Shown piece by piece: positions 13,153 to 20,230 of a stretch of DNA of 20,230 nt. The notes below the pieces were generated by a model that ran no database searches, was not told the origin of the DNA, and saw nothing but the letters and a program-made list of their open reading frames with translations. Positions within the stretch are counted from its first letter, which is position 1, and each line of letters begins with the position of its first letter. Origin of the DNA: JBOGVA01 sp050692195 (GTDB lineage: Bacteria; Actinomycetota; UBA4738); the NCBI GenBank assembly GCA_050692195.1, contig JBOGVA010000095.1, positions 1 to 20,230 on the forward strand. Reading direction: 5' to 3'. A program made the position numbers and the translations under genes.

Positions 13153-14364
13153 CTACTCGATGAGGTTGATGATGTTGAACATCGGGAGGTACAGGGCGAT
13201 CACCGCCACCCCGACGGCGCCCCCGACCATGAAGATCATCACGGGCTCGATCAGCGACGTCAGCGAGTCCACCGTCGCCGTGACCTCGTCGTCGTAGAAC
13301 GCGGCGACCTTCTCCAGCATGTGGTCCAGCGCCCCGGTTTCCTCTCCAACCGCCAGCATCTGCACCACCATGGGGGGGAACACACTGTGGCGGGCGAGTG
13401 GCTGAGCCAGGGTCTCGCCGGCCTTGACAGACTTCTGGACATCGAGGACGGCCTTCGAGATCAAGGAGTTGCCGACCGTCTCAGCGACAACGTCCAGGCT
13501 CTGAAGGATCGGGACTCCCGACCTGTTCAGCACGCCGAGGACTCTAGAGAAGCGAGCCAGGGCGGTCTTTCGGAACAGATCGCCGAAGACCGGGAGTCGC
13601 AGCTTCAGCCGGTCCCATTGATCTCGGCCACGCTCCGTTCGCTTGTAGCGGCGCAGCGCGTAGATCCCCCCGACGCCCAAGGCCCCAACGATCAGGAAGT
13701 ATTTCTTCATGATGTCGCTGATCCCGAGAAGGAGCCTGGTCGGGGCTGGAAGCTTGCCCCCCAGGGTGGCGTAGATGTCCTTGAACTGCGGAACGATGAA
13801 GATCATCATGGCCATCAGGATCAGCGTGACGAATCCGGCCACCACCACCGGATAGGTCATGGCCGATCGGATCCGATTGCGGAGCGAGACCTCGCGCTCC
13901 AGATTGTCGGCCAACCGCTGCAGAACGGCCTCGAGCACACCGCCCGTCTCGCCCGACCGGACCATGGCCACGTAGAGGTTGCTGAATATCTTCGGGTGAG
14001 TGCCCATAGCGACAGAGAGAGACGAACCGCGCTCCACGTCCTGCCGGACCGTCGCGATTGCCCCGGCCAAGATCTTCGACTCCGTCTGCTGCTCAAGGAT
14101 GGAAAGGGCTCGAAGGATAGGGAGGCCCGAGTTCACCATGGTGGAGAACTGCCTGGAGAAGACGGCGAGTTCCTTCACCTTCACTCTCCGGCGGATGCTG
14201 AACTCCCGCTTCATGCCTCCGCCGCTCTGCACCCCGATCTTTAGCGGGACGTATCCCATCTCGCGGAGCCGGGCAACCAGCAGGGGCTGGCTATCGGCGG
14301 TCAGCGTCCCGGTCACGACCTTGCCGCTCAGGTCTCGAACCGTATAGGAATAGGTCTCAGCCAT
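13153..14364 (-). CDS. pilC: Type IV pilus inner-membrane platform protein PilC
   Basis: Polytopic platform protein of the T2SF/GspF family on which PilB and PilT act. The 403-aa product has the N-terminal ARC3-like domain (YSYTVRDLSGKVVTGTL), two cytoplasmic helical bundles (ELAVFSRQFSTMVNSGLPI and ALARFSRVLGVLNRSGVPIL), each followed by membrane helices, and the C-terminal signature DSLTSLIEPVMIFMVGGAVG. Length and order are those of canonical PilC. I start at the ATG at 14364, which has AAGGAGGGAG 8 bases upstream, rather than the GTG three codons earlier. It overlaps the pilT 3' end by 8 bases. Confidence 0.95.
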   Translation of the reverse strand: MAETYSYTVRDLSGKVVTGTLTADSQPLLVARLREMGYVPLKIGVQSGGGMKREFSIRRRVKVKELAVFSRQFSTMVNSGLPILRALSILEQQTESKILAGAIATVRQDVERGSSLSVAMGTHPKIFSNLYVAMVRSGETGGVLEAVLQRLADNLEREVSLRNRIRSAMTYPVVVAGFVTLILMAMMIFIVPQFKDIYATLGGKLPAPTRLLLGISDIMKKYFLIVGALGVGGIYALRRYKRTERGRDQWDRLKLRLPVFGDLFRKTALARFSRVLGVLNRSGVPILQSLDVVAETVGNSLISKAVLDVQKSVKAGETLAQPLARHSVFPPMVVQMLAVGEETGALDHMLEKVAAFYDDEVTATVDSLTSLIEPVMIFMVGGAVGVAVIALYLPMFNIINLIE

Positions 14365-15481
14365 GTGACGCACTCCCTCCTTGCCCCGTCACCAGCCGCT
14401 CCAGCTCCTGGTGATCGTGGCAGCGCTGCCTGGCCAGCTCGAGCGAGACCTTCCCCTCACGCACCAGGAGGGCGAGGGCCTGATCCATGGTTCGCATGCC
14501 GTATCGTCCCCCCGCCTGCATGGCGGAGTAGATCTGGTGGACCTTCGACTCCCGGATCAGGTTGCGGATCGCGGGCGTGGTGACCATGACCTCCGTGGCC
14601 ACCGCTCGTCCCCTCCCGTCCCAAGTCTGAAGGAGCTGCTGGGTGACCACGCCCTGAAGGGTCGTACTGAGCTGCACTCGAATCTGCTGTTGCTGATGCG
14701 GGGGGAAAGCGTCGATGATCCGGTCGATCGTCTGCGGCGCGTCTTGGGTGTGCAGCGTGGCGAAGACGAGGTGGCCTGTCTCGGCGGCGGTGACCGCGGT
14801 CTGGATGGTCTCCAGGTCACGCATCTCGCCTACCAGGATCACGTCGGGGTCCTGCCGCATGACGCGCTTCAGGGCGTTGGCGAAGGAATGGGTATCCGAT
14901 CCGACCTCCCGCTGGTTCACCATGGCCCGCCTGTGCCGGTGCAGGTACTCGATGGGGTCCTCGATGGTCATGATGTGGACCTCTCGTTCGGTGTTGACGA
15001 TGTCGACGAGAGCGGCGAGGGTGGTCGACTTCCCCGAGCCGGTCGGCCCGGTGACGAGAACCAAGCCGCGGGGAAGACGAGCAAATTCACCCACCTGCGG
15101 AGGCAACCCCAGTTCCTCCACGGTTCGCACGGCGAATGGGATCAACCGGAAGGCGGCCCCGATGGCGTCCCTTTGGAAGTACACGTTCACCCGGAACCGT
15201 CCCCGGCCGGGCATGGAGTAGGACATGTCGAGCTCGAGCTCTTGCTCGAACCGCTCCCGCTGACGCTGAGTAAGAACAGCGTAGACCATGCGGCGGAGCT
15301 GTTCGGCCTCGAGTATCGGGTACTGGCGAAGGGGCTTCAGATCTCCGTGCACACGGACGGTAGGGTGCGTCCCTGCGGTGATGTGGAGGTCGCTCGCGTC
15401 CATGTCGAGGACCTTGCCCAGTAGCTCCTGCACGGCGACGGTGGATACCTCGCCGTGCTGGACCATCGTTTCAGCCTTCAT
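14357..15481 (-). CDS. pilT: Type IV pilus retraction ATPase PilT
   Basis: Hexameric AAA-type motor that depolymerises the pilus for twitching motility and DNA uptake. The 374-aa product has the N-terminal PAS-like domain (LLGKVLDMDASDLHITAG), Walker A GPTGSGKST (about 145-153), Asp box IEDPIEYLH, Walker B DPDVILVGEMRDLET, His box FATLHTQDA, and the PilT-specific retraction motif AIRNLIRE near the C-terminus. It ends with a short Gly/Ser tail. The start is the ATG at 15481 with AAGGGAG 5 bases upstream; a TTG at 15499 lies inside the T-run of a terminator-like hairpin. Confidence 0.96.
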   Translation of the reverse strand: MKAETMVQHGEVSTVAVQELLGKVLDMDASDLHITAGTHPTVRVHGDLKPLRQYPILEAEQLRRMVYAVLTQRQRERFEQELELDMSYSMPGRGRFRVNVYFQRDAIGAAFRLIPFAVRTVEELGLPPQVGEFARLPRGLVLVTGPTGSGKSTTLAALVDIVNTEREVHIMTIEDPIEYLHRHRRAMVNQREVGSDTHSFANALKRVMRQDPDVILVGEMRDLETIQTAVTAAETGHLVFATLHTQDAPQTIDRIIDAFPPHQQQQIRVQLSTTLQGVVTQQLLQTWDGRGRAVATEVMVTTPAIRNLIRESKVHQIYSAMQAGGRYGMRTMDQALALLVREGKVSLELARQRCHDHQELERLVTGQGGSASHG

Positions 15482-15497
15482 CCGCACTCCCTTCGGC

Positions 15498-15520
15498 AAA
15501 ACCGCCGTGCTGAACGGCGG
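15498..15520 (-). terminator. Terminator-like hairpin between pilB and pilT
   Basis: On the minus strand CCGCCGT pairs with ACGGCGG around TCAGC and is followed by TTTTGCC. This is the clearest stem-plus-T-run in the motor operon and sits 17 bases ahead of the pilT ATG. It could reduce pilT expression relative to pilB. Confidence 0.55.
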
Positions 15521-15550
15521 GCGGCCGTTCTCTCGGAAACCATCGGCACG

Positions 15551-17284
15551 TCACGCCACGACCCGTAGCACTTCTTCGATGGAAGTTAGCCCGGCCCGCA
15601 CCTTCTCCAGCCCGTCTTCGCGAAGGGTGACCATGCCGTCCCGGCGGGCCGACCTCCGGATGTCCTCCGACGACGATCGCTCCACGACCAGGCGCTCGAT
15701 CTCCTCGGTCATCGGCATCACTTCGTACATGCCGAGCCGGCCCCGGTAGCCGGTCTTGGAGCAGGAGGCGCAGCCGACCGCTCGGAACATCTCCTTGATC
15801 TCCGGCCACTGGTGCTCGGGGAACCCCGCCTCCTCCAGCGCGGTTCGGTCGGGCTTGTACGACTCCCGGCAGCGAACGCACAGCTTTCGAGCAAGCCGCT
15901 GGGCCACAATACAGTCGATGGCGCTGGCCACCAGATACGTCTCCACCCCCATCTCCACCAGGCGAGGCAGGGAGGAGGGAGCGTCGTTGGTGTGAAGGGT
16001 CGACATCACGAGGTGGCCCGTCAGCGCGGCCTCGATGGCGATGAGCGCCGTCTCCCGGTCACGGATCTCGCCCACGAATACGATGTCCGGGTCAGCCCGC
16101 AGGATGGACCGAAGCGCAGAAGCGAACGTGAGGCCGGCCCGGGTGTTGATCTGCATCTGGTTGATGCCGTGCAGGCGGTACTCCACCGGGTCCTCGATCG
16201 TGATGATGTTCTTGTCGACCTTGTTGACGATGCTGAGCGTCGCGTACAGGGTCGTCGACTTCCCCGACCCGGTCGGCCCCGTCACCAGGATGGCCCCGTA
16301 GGGCTTGGTGAAGGCCTCCTGATACCTCTTGTATGCCGAGTCCAGGAAGCCGAGGTCTTCGAGCTTCAGGGGAACGGCGCTCTTGTCGAGGACCCGAAGG
16401 ACGATCTTCTCCCCGAACACGGTGGGCAGCGTGGCCACCCGAAGATCGATCGTCTTGCCCCCGACGGTCAACCCGACCCGCCCATCCTGCGGCACCCGGC
16501 GCTCCGCGATGTTGATCTCTGCCATGACCTTCAGCCGGCTGATGAGCCCTGCCTGGATGCTCTTCGGTGAACGCATCACCTCCTGAAGCACGCCGTCGAT
16601 TCGGTATCGGATCCGGACATCCTTCTCTGTGGGCTCCACGTGGATGTCGGATGCTCGGTCGGCCAGAGCCTGGCTGATGAGCAGGTTTACCATCTTGACG
16701 ATGGGGGCTTCCTCAACGGCGGCGGCAATTCCTTCGAGAGCCGCGATGTCGTCCTCGGCCACGGACGCAGCTTCCGATGCCATCTGCTGGACGGACTGGT
16801 CCATCCGGTTGTACTTGTGGATGGCGGTCTCGATGTCGGCGGCTGTCGCCACCACCGGCTGGATGTCCATCCCGGTGATCGTGCGGATATCGTCCAGAGC
16901 GAACAGGTTGGCCGGGTCGGCCATGGCCACCAACAGCTTGGAGTCCTCGTAGCCGATGGGCAGCGCCCGGTACCGGCGAGCCACCTGATCCGGGATGAGC
17001 ATTGCCGCCGCGGCATCGACGTTGAAGTCGGAGAGATCCACGAATCGGAACCCGATCTGCTTGGCCAGCGCCGCCATCAGGTCCGACTCCTTGACCATCT
17101 TCAGGTCGATCAGGATCCGCCCGAGCAGCTGATCCGTCCTGCTCTGCTCCAGCAGCGCCCGCTCGAGCTGCTCGGAGCTGATGAGCCCCTCCTCGACCAG
17201 GATGTCGCCCAGCTTCTTGATCTTTCGCGGGCTCCCCAGCGGCTGGACGGTGACGGAGCGCTCGCTTCCCTCTACCTGACTCAC
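15551..17284 (-). CDS. pilB: Type IV pilus extension ATPase PilB with MshEN N-terminal domain
   Basis: Hexameric motor that polymerises pilin. The 577-aa product has an MshEN-type N-terminus with two copies of the LGxIL...L..AL..Q pattern (about 25-47 and 54-76), the domain that binds c-di-GMP in several PilB/MshE proteins. It also has an N2 domain (about 195-300), Walker A GPTGSGKST (336-344), Asp box IEDPVEYR, Walker B DPDIVFVGEIRDRET, His box STLHTND, and a zinc-type tetracysteine motif (Cys469, 472, 505, 508). The GTG start (17284) follows AAGGGACGGAG. It is 27 bases downstream of the Roadblock-like gene. Control by c-di-GMP is an inference from the domain. Confidence 0.96.
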   Translation of the reverse strand: MSQVEGSERSVTVQPLGSPRKIKKLGDILVEEGLISSEQLERALLEQSRTDQLLGRILIDLKMVKESDLMAALAKQIGFRFVDLSDFNVDAAAAMLIPDQVARRYRALPIGYEDSKLLVAMADPANLFALDDIRTITGMDIQPVVATAADIETAIHKYNRMDQSVQQMASEAASVAEDDIAALEGIAAAVEEAPIVKMVNLLISQALADRASDIHVEPTEKDVRIRYRIDGVLQEVMRSPKSIQAGLISRLKVMAEINIAERRVPQDGRVGLTVGGKTIDLRVATLPTVFGEKIVLRVLDKSAVPLKLEDLGFLDSAYKRYQEAFTKPYGAILVTGPTGSGKSTTLYATLSIVNKVDKNIITIEDPVEYRLHGINQMQINTRAGLTFASALRSILRADPDIVFVGEIRDRETALIAIEAALTGHLVMSTLHTNDAPSSLPRLVEMGVETYLVASAIDCIVAQRLARKLCVRCRESYKPDRTALEEAGFPEHQWPEIKEMFRAVGCASCSKTGYRGRLGMYEVMPMTEEIERLVVERSSSEDIRRSARRDGMVTLREDGLEKVRAGLTSIEEVLRVVA

Positions 17285-17311
17285 GTCTCCGTCCCTTTCA
17301 GGCGCATGAGG

Positions 17312-17971
17312 CTATTCAACGAGGCCGTGGAACTCTCGGCGCAGCGCGGCCGTGTCGATGCTCCAAGCCCCCTCTTCGTCGGCGTGGACCTCGGCCTCGG
17401 ATGGCTCGTCCGGCAGGTCATCGCCGTCCCCCGGAGGAGTGGACCCGAGGGTCTCAGCCCCCGCGTCCGCGGCCGGCGCTTGGACCACGTCCTTGAACCG
17501 TTCCGCCCACCCCGGGAGGCCTCGCTCCTCGCGCTGGCCGGCCATCTGGGAAGCGTCCACTTCCGGCTTCGCCTCCCTGTGAAGAGTGGTCCGCAATCGC
17601 CGGGGCGGCGCTGGATCCATGTGGGCAGCCTGCCGAAGGGTGTCGCCCCGGGCCCGGTCCTCCTCGGCCAGGACCAGGATTCGCTCGAGCTTGTCCAGGA
17701 GGATCCCCGGCCGCGCCGTCGGGTCGGAGGTGGCCAGCGCGCTGTAAGGGCCTCGGCGGCAGAAGCACCAGAGCTCGTCCCCGACCACCGCGAACCCTCT
17801 CTCCACGTCGCCGAGACCTGTGATCCGTCCCCAGATGTCCAGCGTCCTGGACTCCTTGTTCGGCGGATGCCCGCCCAGAACCAACCCATCGCGCGAAACG
17901 ACCAGGCAGGCCCGAACTTGAGCGAGGCCTCCCACGACGGCTTGGGCCAGGGCAGCGAAATCCACGGACAT
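17312..17971 (-). CDS. Roadblock/LC7-like protein heading the pilus motor operon
   Basis: A 219-aa soluble protein. Residues about 1-104 show the order expected for a Roadblock/LC7 fold: helix (DFAALAQAVVGGLAQV), strand pair with a turn (ACLVVSRDGLVLGG), helix, strands (GFAVVGDELWCFCRRG and SALATSD), helix (PGILLDKLERILVLAEE). Such proteins, like MglB, act on small Ras-like GTPases and set pilus polarity in other bacteria, but no MglA-type GTPase is in the window. Residues 105-219 are acidic and proline-rich, probably disordered. The ATG at 17971 has GGAAG 5 bases upstream. The assignment rests on fold pattern and context, not on a strict motif. Confidence 0.6.
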   Translation of the reverse strand: MSVDFAALAQAVVGGLAQVRACLVVSRDGLVLGGHPPNKESRTLDIWGRITGLGDVERGFAVVGDELWCFCRRGPYSALATSDPTARPGILLDKLERILVLAEEDRARGDTLRQAAHMDPAPPRRLRTTLHREAKPEVDASQMAGQREERGLPGWAERFKDVVQAPAADAGAETLGSTPPGDGDDLPDEPSEAEVHADEEGAWSIDTAALRREFHGLVE

Positions 17972-18047
17972 GGCTCTTCCGAAGGTCTCGGCTTTGGGCG
18001 TCGAAAGGTTGAGGTCCGGACCGGGGGGTTCCGTTCAGCCTGCTACA

Positions 18048-19097
18048 TCAGCCCTGGTACTGGTCGACGAGGCGTAGGAACTCCTGATAGGAGGCGGTGA
18101 AGGCGTGGTGGCCCTCCGCGTCGATCACTACGTAGTACAGCCAGTCTCCATCCGCGGGGTTGAGCGCAGCCTCCAATGAAGCCTTTCCAGGACTGGCGAT
18201 GGGACCAGGGGGCAGCCCATCGTTGAGGTAGGTGTTGTACGGACTGACGATTTCCCGATCGGCGATCAGGATCGGCTCCCAGTTTCCCAGGGCGTACTGC
18301 ACGGTGGCGTCGATCTCGAGCCGCATGTCCTGCTCCAGCCGGTTGTAGATCACTCGAGCGATCTTCGCCCGGTCCTCAGCCACTCGGGCCTCTCGCTCGA
18401 CCATCGACGCGATGATGACGACCTCATACGGGGTGACGCCCAGGTCTTCGGCTCGATCCCACGGAAGGGTGGAGGCCTGTCGCTCGAACTCGCCGAGGAG
18501 TCGCTCGATGACGTCCCCCTCGGTGGCGTCATTCAGGAAGTCGTACGTGTTGGGGAAGAGGAATCCCTCCGCGGTCTTGGTGCCCTCGGGGAGGTAGGGA
18601 GGCAGCGAGTACCTGCCGCTCCTCGCCATCCTGATGAACACCCTGCGGGAGATCCCGAGCTGTTCCGCCGCCCGGGTACCCGCCTCTTCAAGCCGGTTTC
18701 CCTCGCGGAAGCTCGCTTGGACGGACTCGACGAACGGTCCCTCCTGCAAGGCATCCAGCGCCCCGCCCACCGTCATGTTGGTGGTCAGGTTCGTGTACTG
18801 GCCTGCCTGGAATCCCCCGCCCAGGCCACGAACCCTTGCGATCAGGTTGAAGGCGAACGTCGATCGGATGACGCCTCTCCGCTTGAGCAGGTCGCCCACG
18901 TCCGCCCCCGTAGCGCCGGAGGGAATCAATAGCTCGATCTTCGCCTGCGGGCCTGAGGCTCCGGTCGACCAGCTGTAATAGACGCCCACCGCGCCCGCGA
19001 TCGCGGCCAGTAGCAGCACGGCCACGATGAGCACGACCAGTGCGGTTCGGCGTTCTCGGGGCGGCCGGGCGGATCGCTTCGGCAAGGTCTCGATCAT
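18048..19097 (-). CDS. mltG: Endolytic murein transglycosylase MltG (YceG family)
   Basis: Membrane-anchored lytic transglycosylase that cuts nascent glycan strands and sets their length. The 349-aa product has a basic cytoplasmic tail, a transmembrane helix at about 18-40 (ALVVLIVAVLLLAAIAGAVG), a LysM-like subdomain (about 55-120) and the YceG catalytic domain. This has LFPNTYDF and the catalytic Glu in ASMVEREA (about residue 235), followed by IARVIYNRL and the LEIDATVQYAL segment. Length is normal. I use the ATG at 19097; a TTG three codons earlier is possible. It lies 33 bases after ruvX, the usual actinobacterial neighbour. Confidence 0.95.
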   Translation of the reverse strand: MIETLPKRSARPPRERRTALVVLIVAVLLLAAIAGAVGVYYSWSTGASGPQAKIELLIPSGATGADVGDLLKRRGVIRSTFAFNLIARVRGLGGGFQAGQYTNLTTNMTVGGALDALQEGPFVESVQASFREGNRLEEAGTRAAEQLGISRRVFIRMARSGRYSLPPYLPEGTKTAEGFLFPNTYDFLNDATEGDVIERLLGEFERQASTLPWDRAEDLGVTPYEVVIIASMVEREARVAEDRAKIARVIYNRLEQDMRLEIDATVQYALGNWEPILIADREIVSPYNTYLNDGLPPGPIASPGKASLEAALNPADGDWLYYVVIDAEGHHAFTASYQEFLRLVDQYQG

Positions 19098-19130
19098 CAG
19101 GCCCAAGGATACCGGGGCCCGGCCGGCGAC

Positions 19131-19574
19131 CTATCTGGCGCGGTCGAGATAGGACTGGAGGATCAAGGTGGCGGCGGCCTGGTCGATCACCTCTCGGCGC
19201 CTCCGGCCCCGGATGCCGGCGTCGGCCAGCCCCCGCTCGGCCGCCACGGTGGTCAGGCGTTCGTCCTGGAGGATCACCGGGATCCCGAGGAGGCCCTGAA
19301 GGGCCGCGGCGAACCGCTCGGCGTGGTCCGCGGCCTCTCCTTTCCGGCCCGCCAGGGCGAGAGGATGGCCGACCACGACCGTGGCGACCTGGTGCTCGCG
19401 AACGAGCGCGGCGATCGCCCTGACGTCGCCGGGGGCTCCGGTCCGGATCGTGCCGATGGGAACGGCGACCCTCCGGTCGGGATCCGAGATGGCCACACCG
19501 ATCCGGGACTGGCCGAGATCCAGGGCCAGGACCCGGCCCCGCGCCCGGTCGCGGGATCCCGGTCCTTCAGGCAC
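19131..19574 (-). CDS. ruvX: Putative Holliday junction resolvase / pre-16S rRNA nuclease YqgF
   Basis: RNase H-fold nuclease of the YqgF/RuvX family, implicated in 16S rRNA 5'-end maturation. The 147-aa product carries the first catalytic Asp in LALDLGQSRIGVAISD, the strand VATVVVGHPLAL, QDERLTT with the acidic residue, and a C-terminal IDQAAATLILQSYLD with the last Asp. The GTG at 19574 overlaps the alaS stop by 8 bases and gives the normal family length; the frame stays open upstream but only as alaS shadow. No clear ribosome-binding site, so coupling to alaS is likely. Confidence 0.9.
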   Translation of the reverse strand: MPEGPGSRDRARGRVLALDLGQSRIGVAISDPDRRVAVPIGTIRTGAPGDVRAIAALVREHQVATVVVGHPLALAGRKGEAADHAERFAAALQGLLGIPVILQDERLTTVAAERGLADAGIRGRRRREVIDQAAATLILQSYLDRAR

Positions 19575-20230
19575 CGCTGAGGAGCAGCCGCAGCCGATCG
19601 GGAATGCCAGCCAGGGCCTGATCCAGCACCTCGCCCCTCGGGCCGCCCGCCATGGCCAGGCGATCCCTGCCGCCCACGCCACCGCCGATGATCTTGGCCG
19701 CCTCCTCGAGCAGTTGCCGGGCCGTCACCTTCGCCTGCTCGGCCCCGGTGACCGAAGCGACCAGTCGCGCTCCCTTCTCTCCCGAGGTCCCCAGAACTGC
19801 AGCCCCGAGCGTTCTGCCTCCACCCGAGATGCGGCTGCTCAGCCTGGGCGCCAGCTCCCGAAGCTCCCCCTCCTCTCTCCCATCCATCCGGGCGATCAGC
19901 AGCTTCACCCCCGGCGCGAGCTCCCGCGCCGTGCTGGCCAGCTCCTCCACCTCCCGATCGCGCTCCGAGCGGCGGATCCTCCCCAGCTCGGCCTCGAGCT
20001 GCTTGATCCGGGCCACGGCGTGGCGGACCCGGTCGGGGGCGCTCGCTGTGTCGCTCGCCCCCACCGCCTCCATGACCTCCTCCAGCAGCCGGCGTTCCAG
20101 GTTGACGTAAGCCAGGGCGTCGGGCCCGGTGAGGGCCTCCAGACGCCGGAACCCGGAGCCGATGCTCCCCTCCGAGAGGATCCGGAGCAGCGCGACCTCT
20201 CCCGTGTGGCGGACGTGGGTGCCCCCGCAG
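19567..20230 (-). CDS. alaS: Alanyl-tRNA synthetase, 3' part only
   Basis: The C-terminal 220 residues of AlaRS, which charges tRNA-Ala and edits mischarged Ser/Gly. The visible part begins, one base inside the window, with the editing-domain zinc motif CGGTHVRHTGE and SEGSIGSGFRRLEALTG. A coiled-coil linker (LEEVMEAV ... IKQLEAELGRIRRSERD) and the C-Ala domain with a Gly-rich segment (IIGGGVGGRDRLAMAGG) follow, and it ends RLRLLLSGA. The catalytic and most of the editing domain lie beyond the right edge. Its stop overlaps ruvX. Confidence 0.96.
   Translation of the reverse strand, partial: CGGTHVRHTGEVALLRILSEGSIGSGFRRLEALTGPDALAYVNLERRLLEEVMEAVGASDTASAPDRVRHAVARIKQLEAELGRIRRSERDREVEELASTARELAPGVKLLIARMDGREEGELRELAPRLSSRISGGGRTLGAAVLGTSGEKGARLVASVTGAEQAKVTARQLLEEAAKIIGGGVGGRDRLAMAGGPRGEVLDQALAGIPDRLRLLLSGA

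Noticed and set aside
16640..18100. 486-codon open frame on the plus strand, opposite pilB and the Roadblock-like gene
   Set aside because: It is antisense to clear genes; its translation is rich in Arg/Gly/Asp/Val/His without any domain, as expected from the complement of GC-rich coding DNA.
19575..19682. Longer N-terminus for RuvX inside alaS
   Set aside because: The extra 36 residues are Trp/Arg/Ala-rich shadow of the alaS 3' end; YqgF proteins begin just before the LALDLG strand.
1..20230. CRISPR arrays, tRNA or rRNA genes, insertion sequences
   Set aside because: No regularly spaced repeats, no tRNA-like cloverleaf sequence and no transposase or terminal inverted repeats were found by reading both strands.

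Overview
The window is a densely coded, GC-rich stretch of bacterial chromosome. Every gene I can support lies on the minus strand, so genes are read from the right edge (20230) to the left (1). The order alaS-ruvX-mltG ... pepP/Q-efp-nusB-pyrR-pyrB is a housekeeping neighbourhood typical of Actinomycetota. Together with high GC, GTG starts, no sign of an outer-membrane secretin and an actinobacterial-style pilus set, it points to a deep-branching or uncultured actinobacterium (Rubrobacter/Thermoleophilia-like is possible; the phylum is inferred and the class is a guess).

Layout, in transcription order. (1) 20230-18048: 3' end of alaS, then ruvX and mltG. (2) 17971-13153: a type IV pilus motor operon of a Roadblock/LC7-like protein, pilB with an MshEN (c-di-GMP-type) N-terminus, pilT and pilC. 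(3) 12952-7151: the pilin block, with major pilin pilA, a second pilin paralogue, a very large cysteine-rich PilV-like minor pilin, a PilW-like minor pilin, a PilX/GspK-like protein with a predicted beta-helical ectodomain, and the prepilin peptidase pilD. (4) 7150-3849: a regulatory gap with phased GAACG repeats and a candidate promoter, a hydrophobic 18-codon ORF, an excisionase/BldC-like HTH gene, then pilM-pilN-pilO and a PilP-like gene, closed by two strong hairpins. (5) 3638-1: pepP/pepQ-type aminopeptidase, efp, nusB, then the pyr operon (pyrR and the 5' part of pyrB) with its own promoter, PyrR-binding RNA loop and terminator hairpin.

How it works together: PilD would process the prepilins, PilB and PilT would power extension and retraction through platform PilC, and PilM/N/O plus the PilP-like protein would form the alignment complex. 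The PilV/W/X-like proteins would form the tip or priming complex. No PilQ secretin is present, which fits a single-membrane cell. The pilus cluster sits where many actinobacteria carry aroE/aroC/aroK/aroB, and none of those genes is in this window.

The least explained items are the 18-aa ORF coupled to the HTH gene, the GAACG repeats upstream of it, the Roadblock-like protein heading the motor operon, the structured leader of pilA, and a strong ribosome-binding site and ATG placed upstream of the pyr terminator hairpin. No tRNA, rRNA, CRISPR array, insertion sequence or phage gene was seen. No gap between genes exceeds 300 bases.
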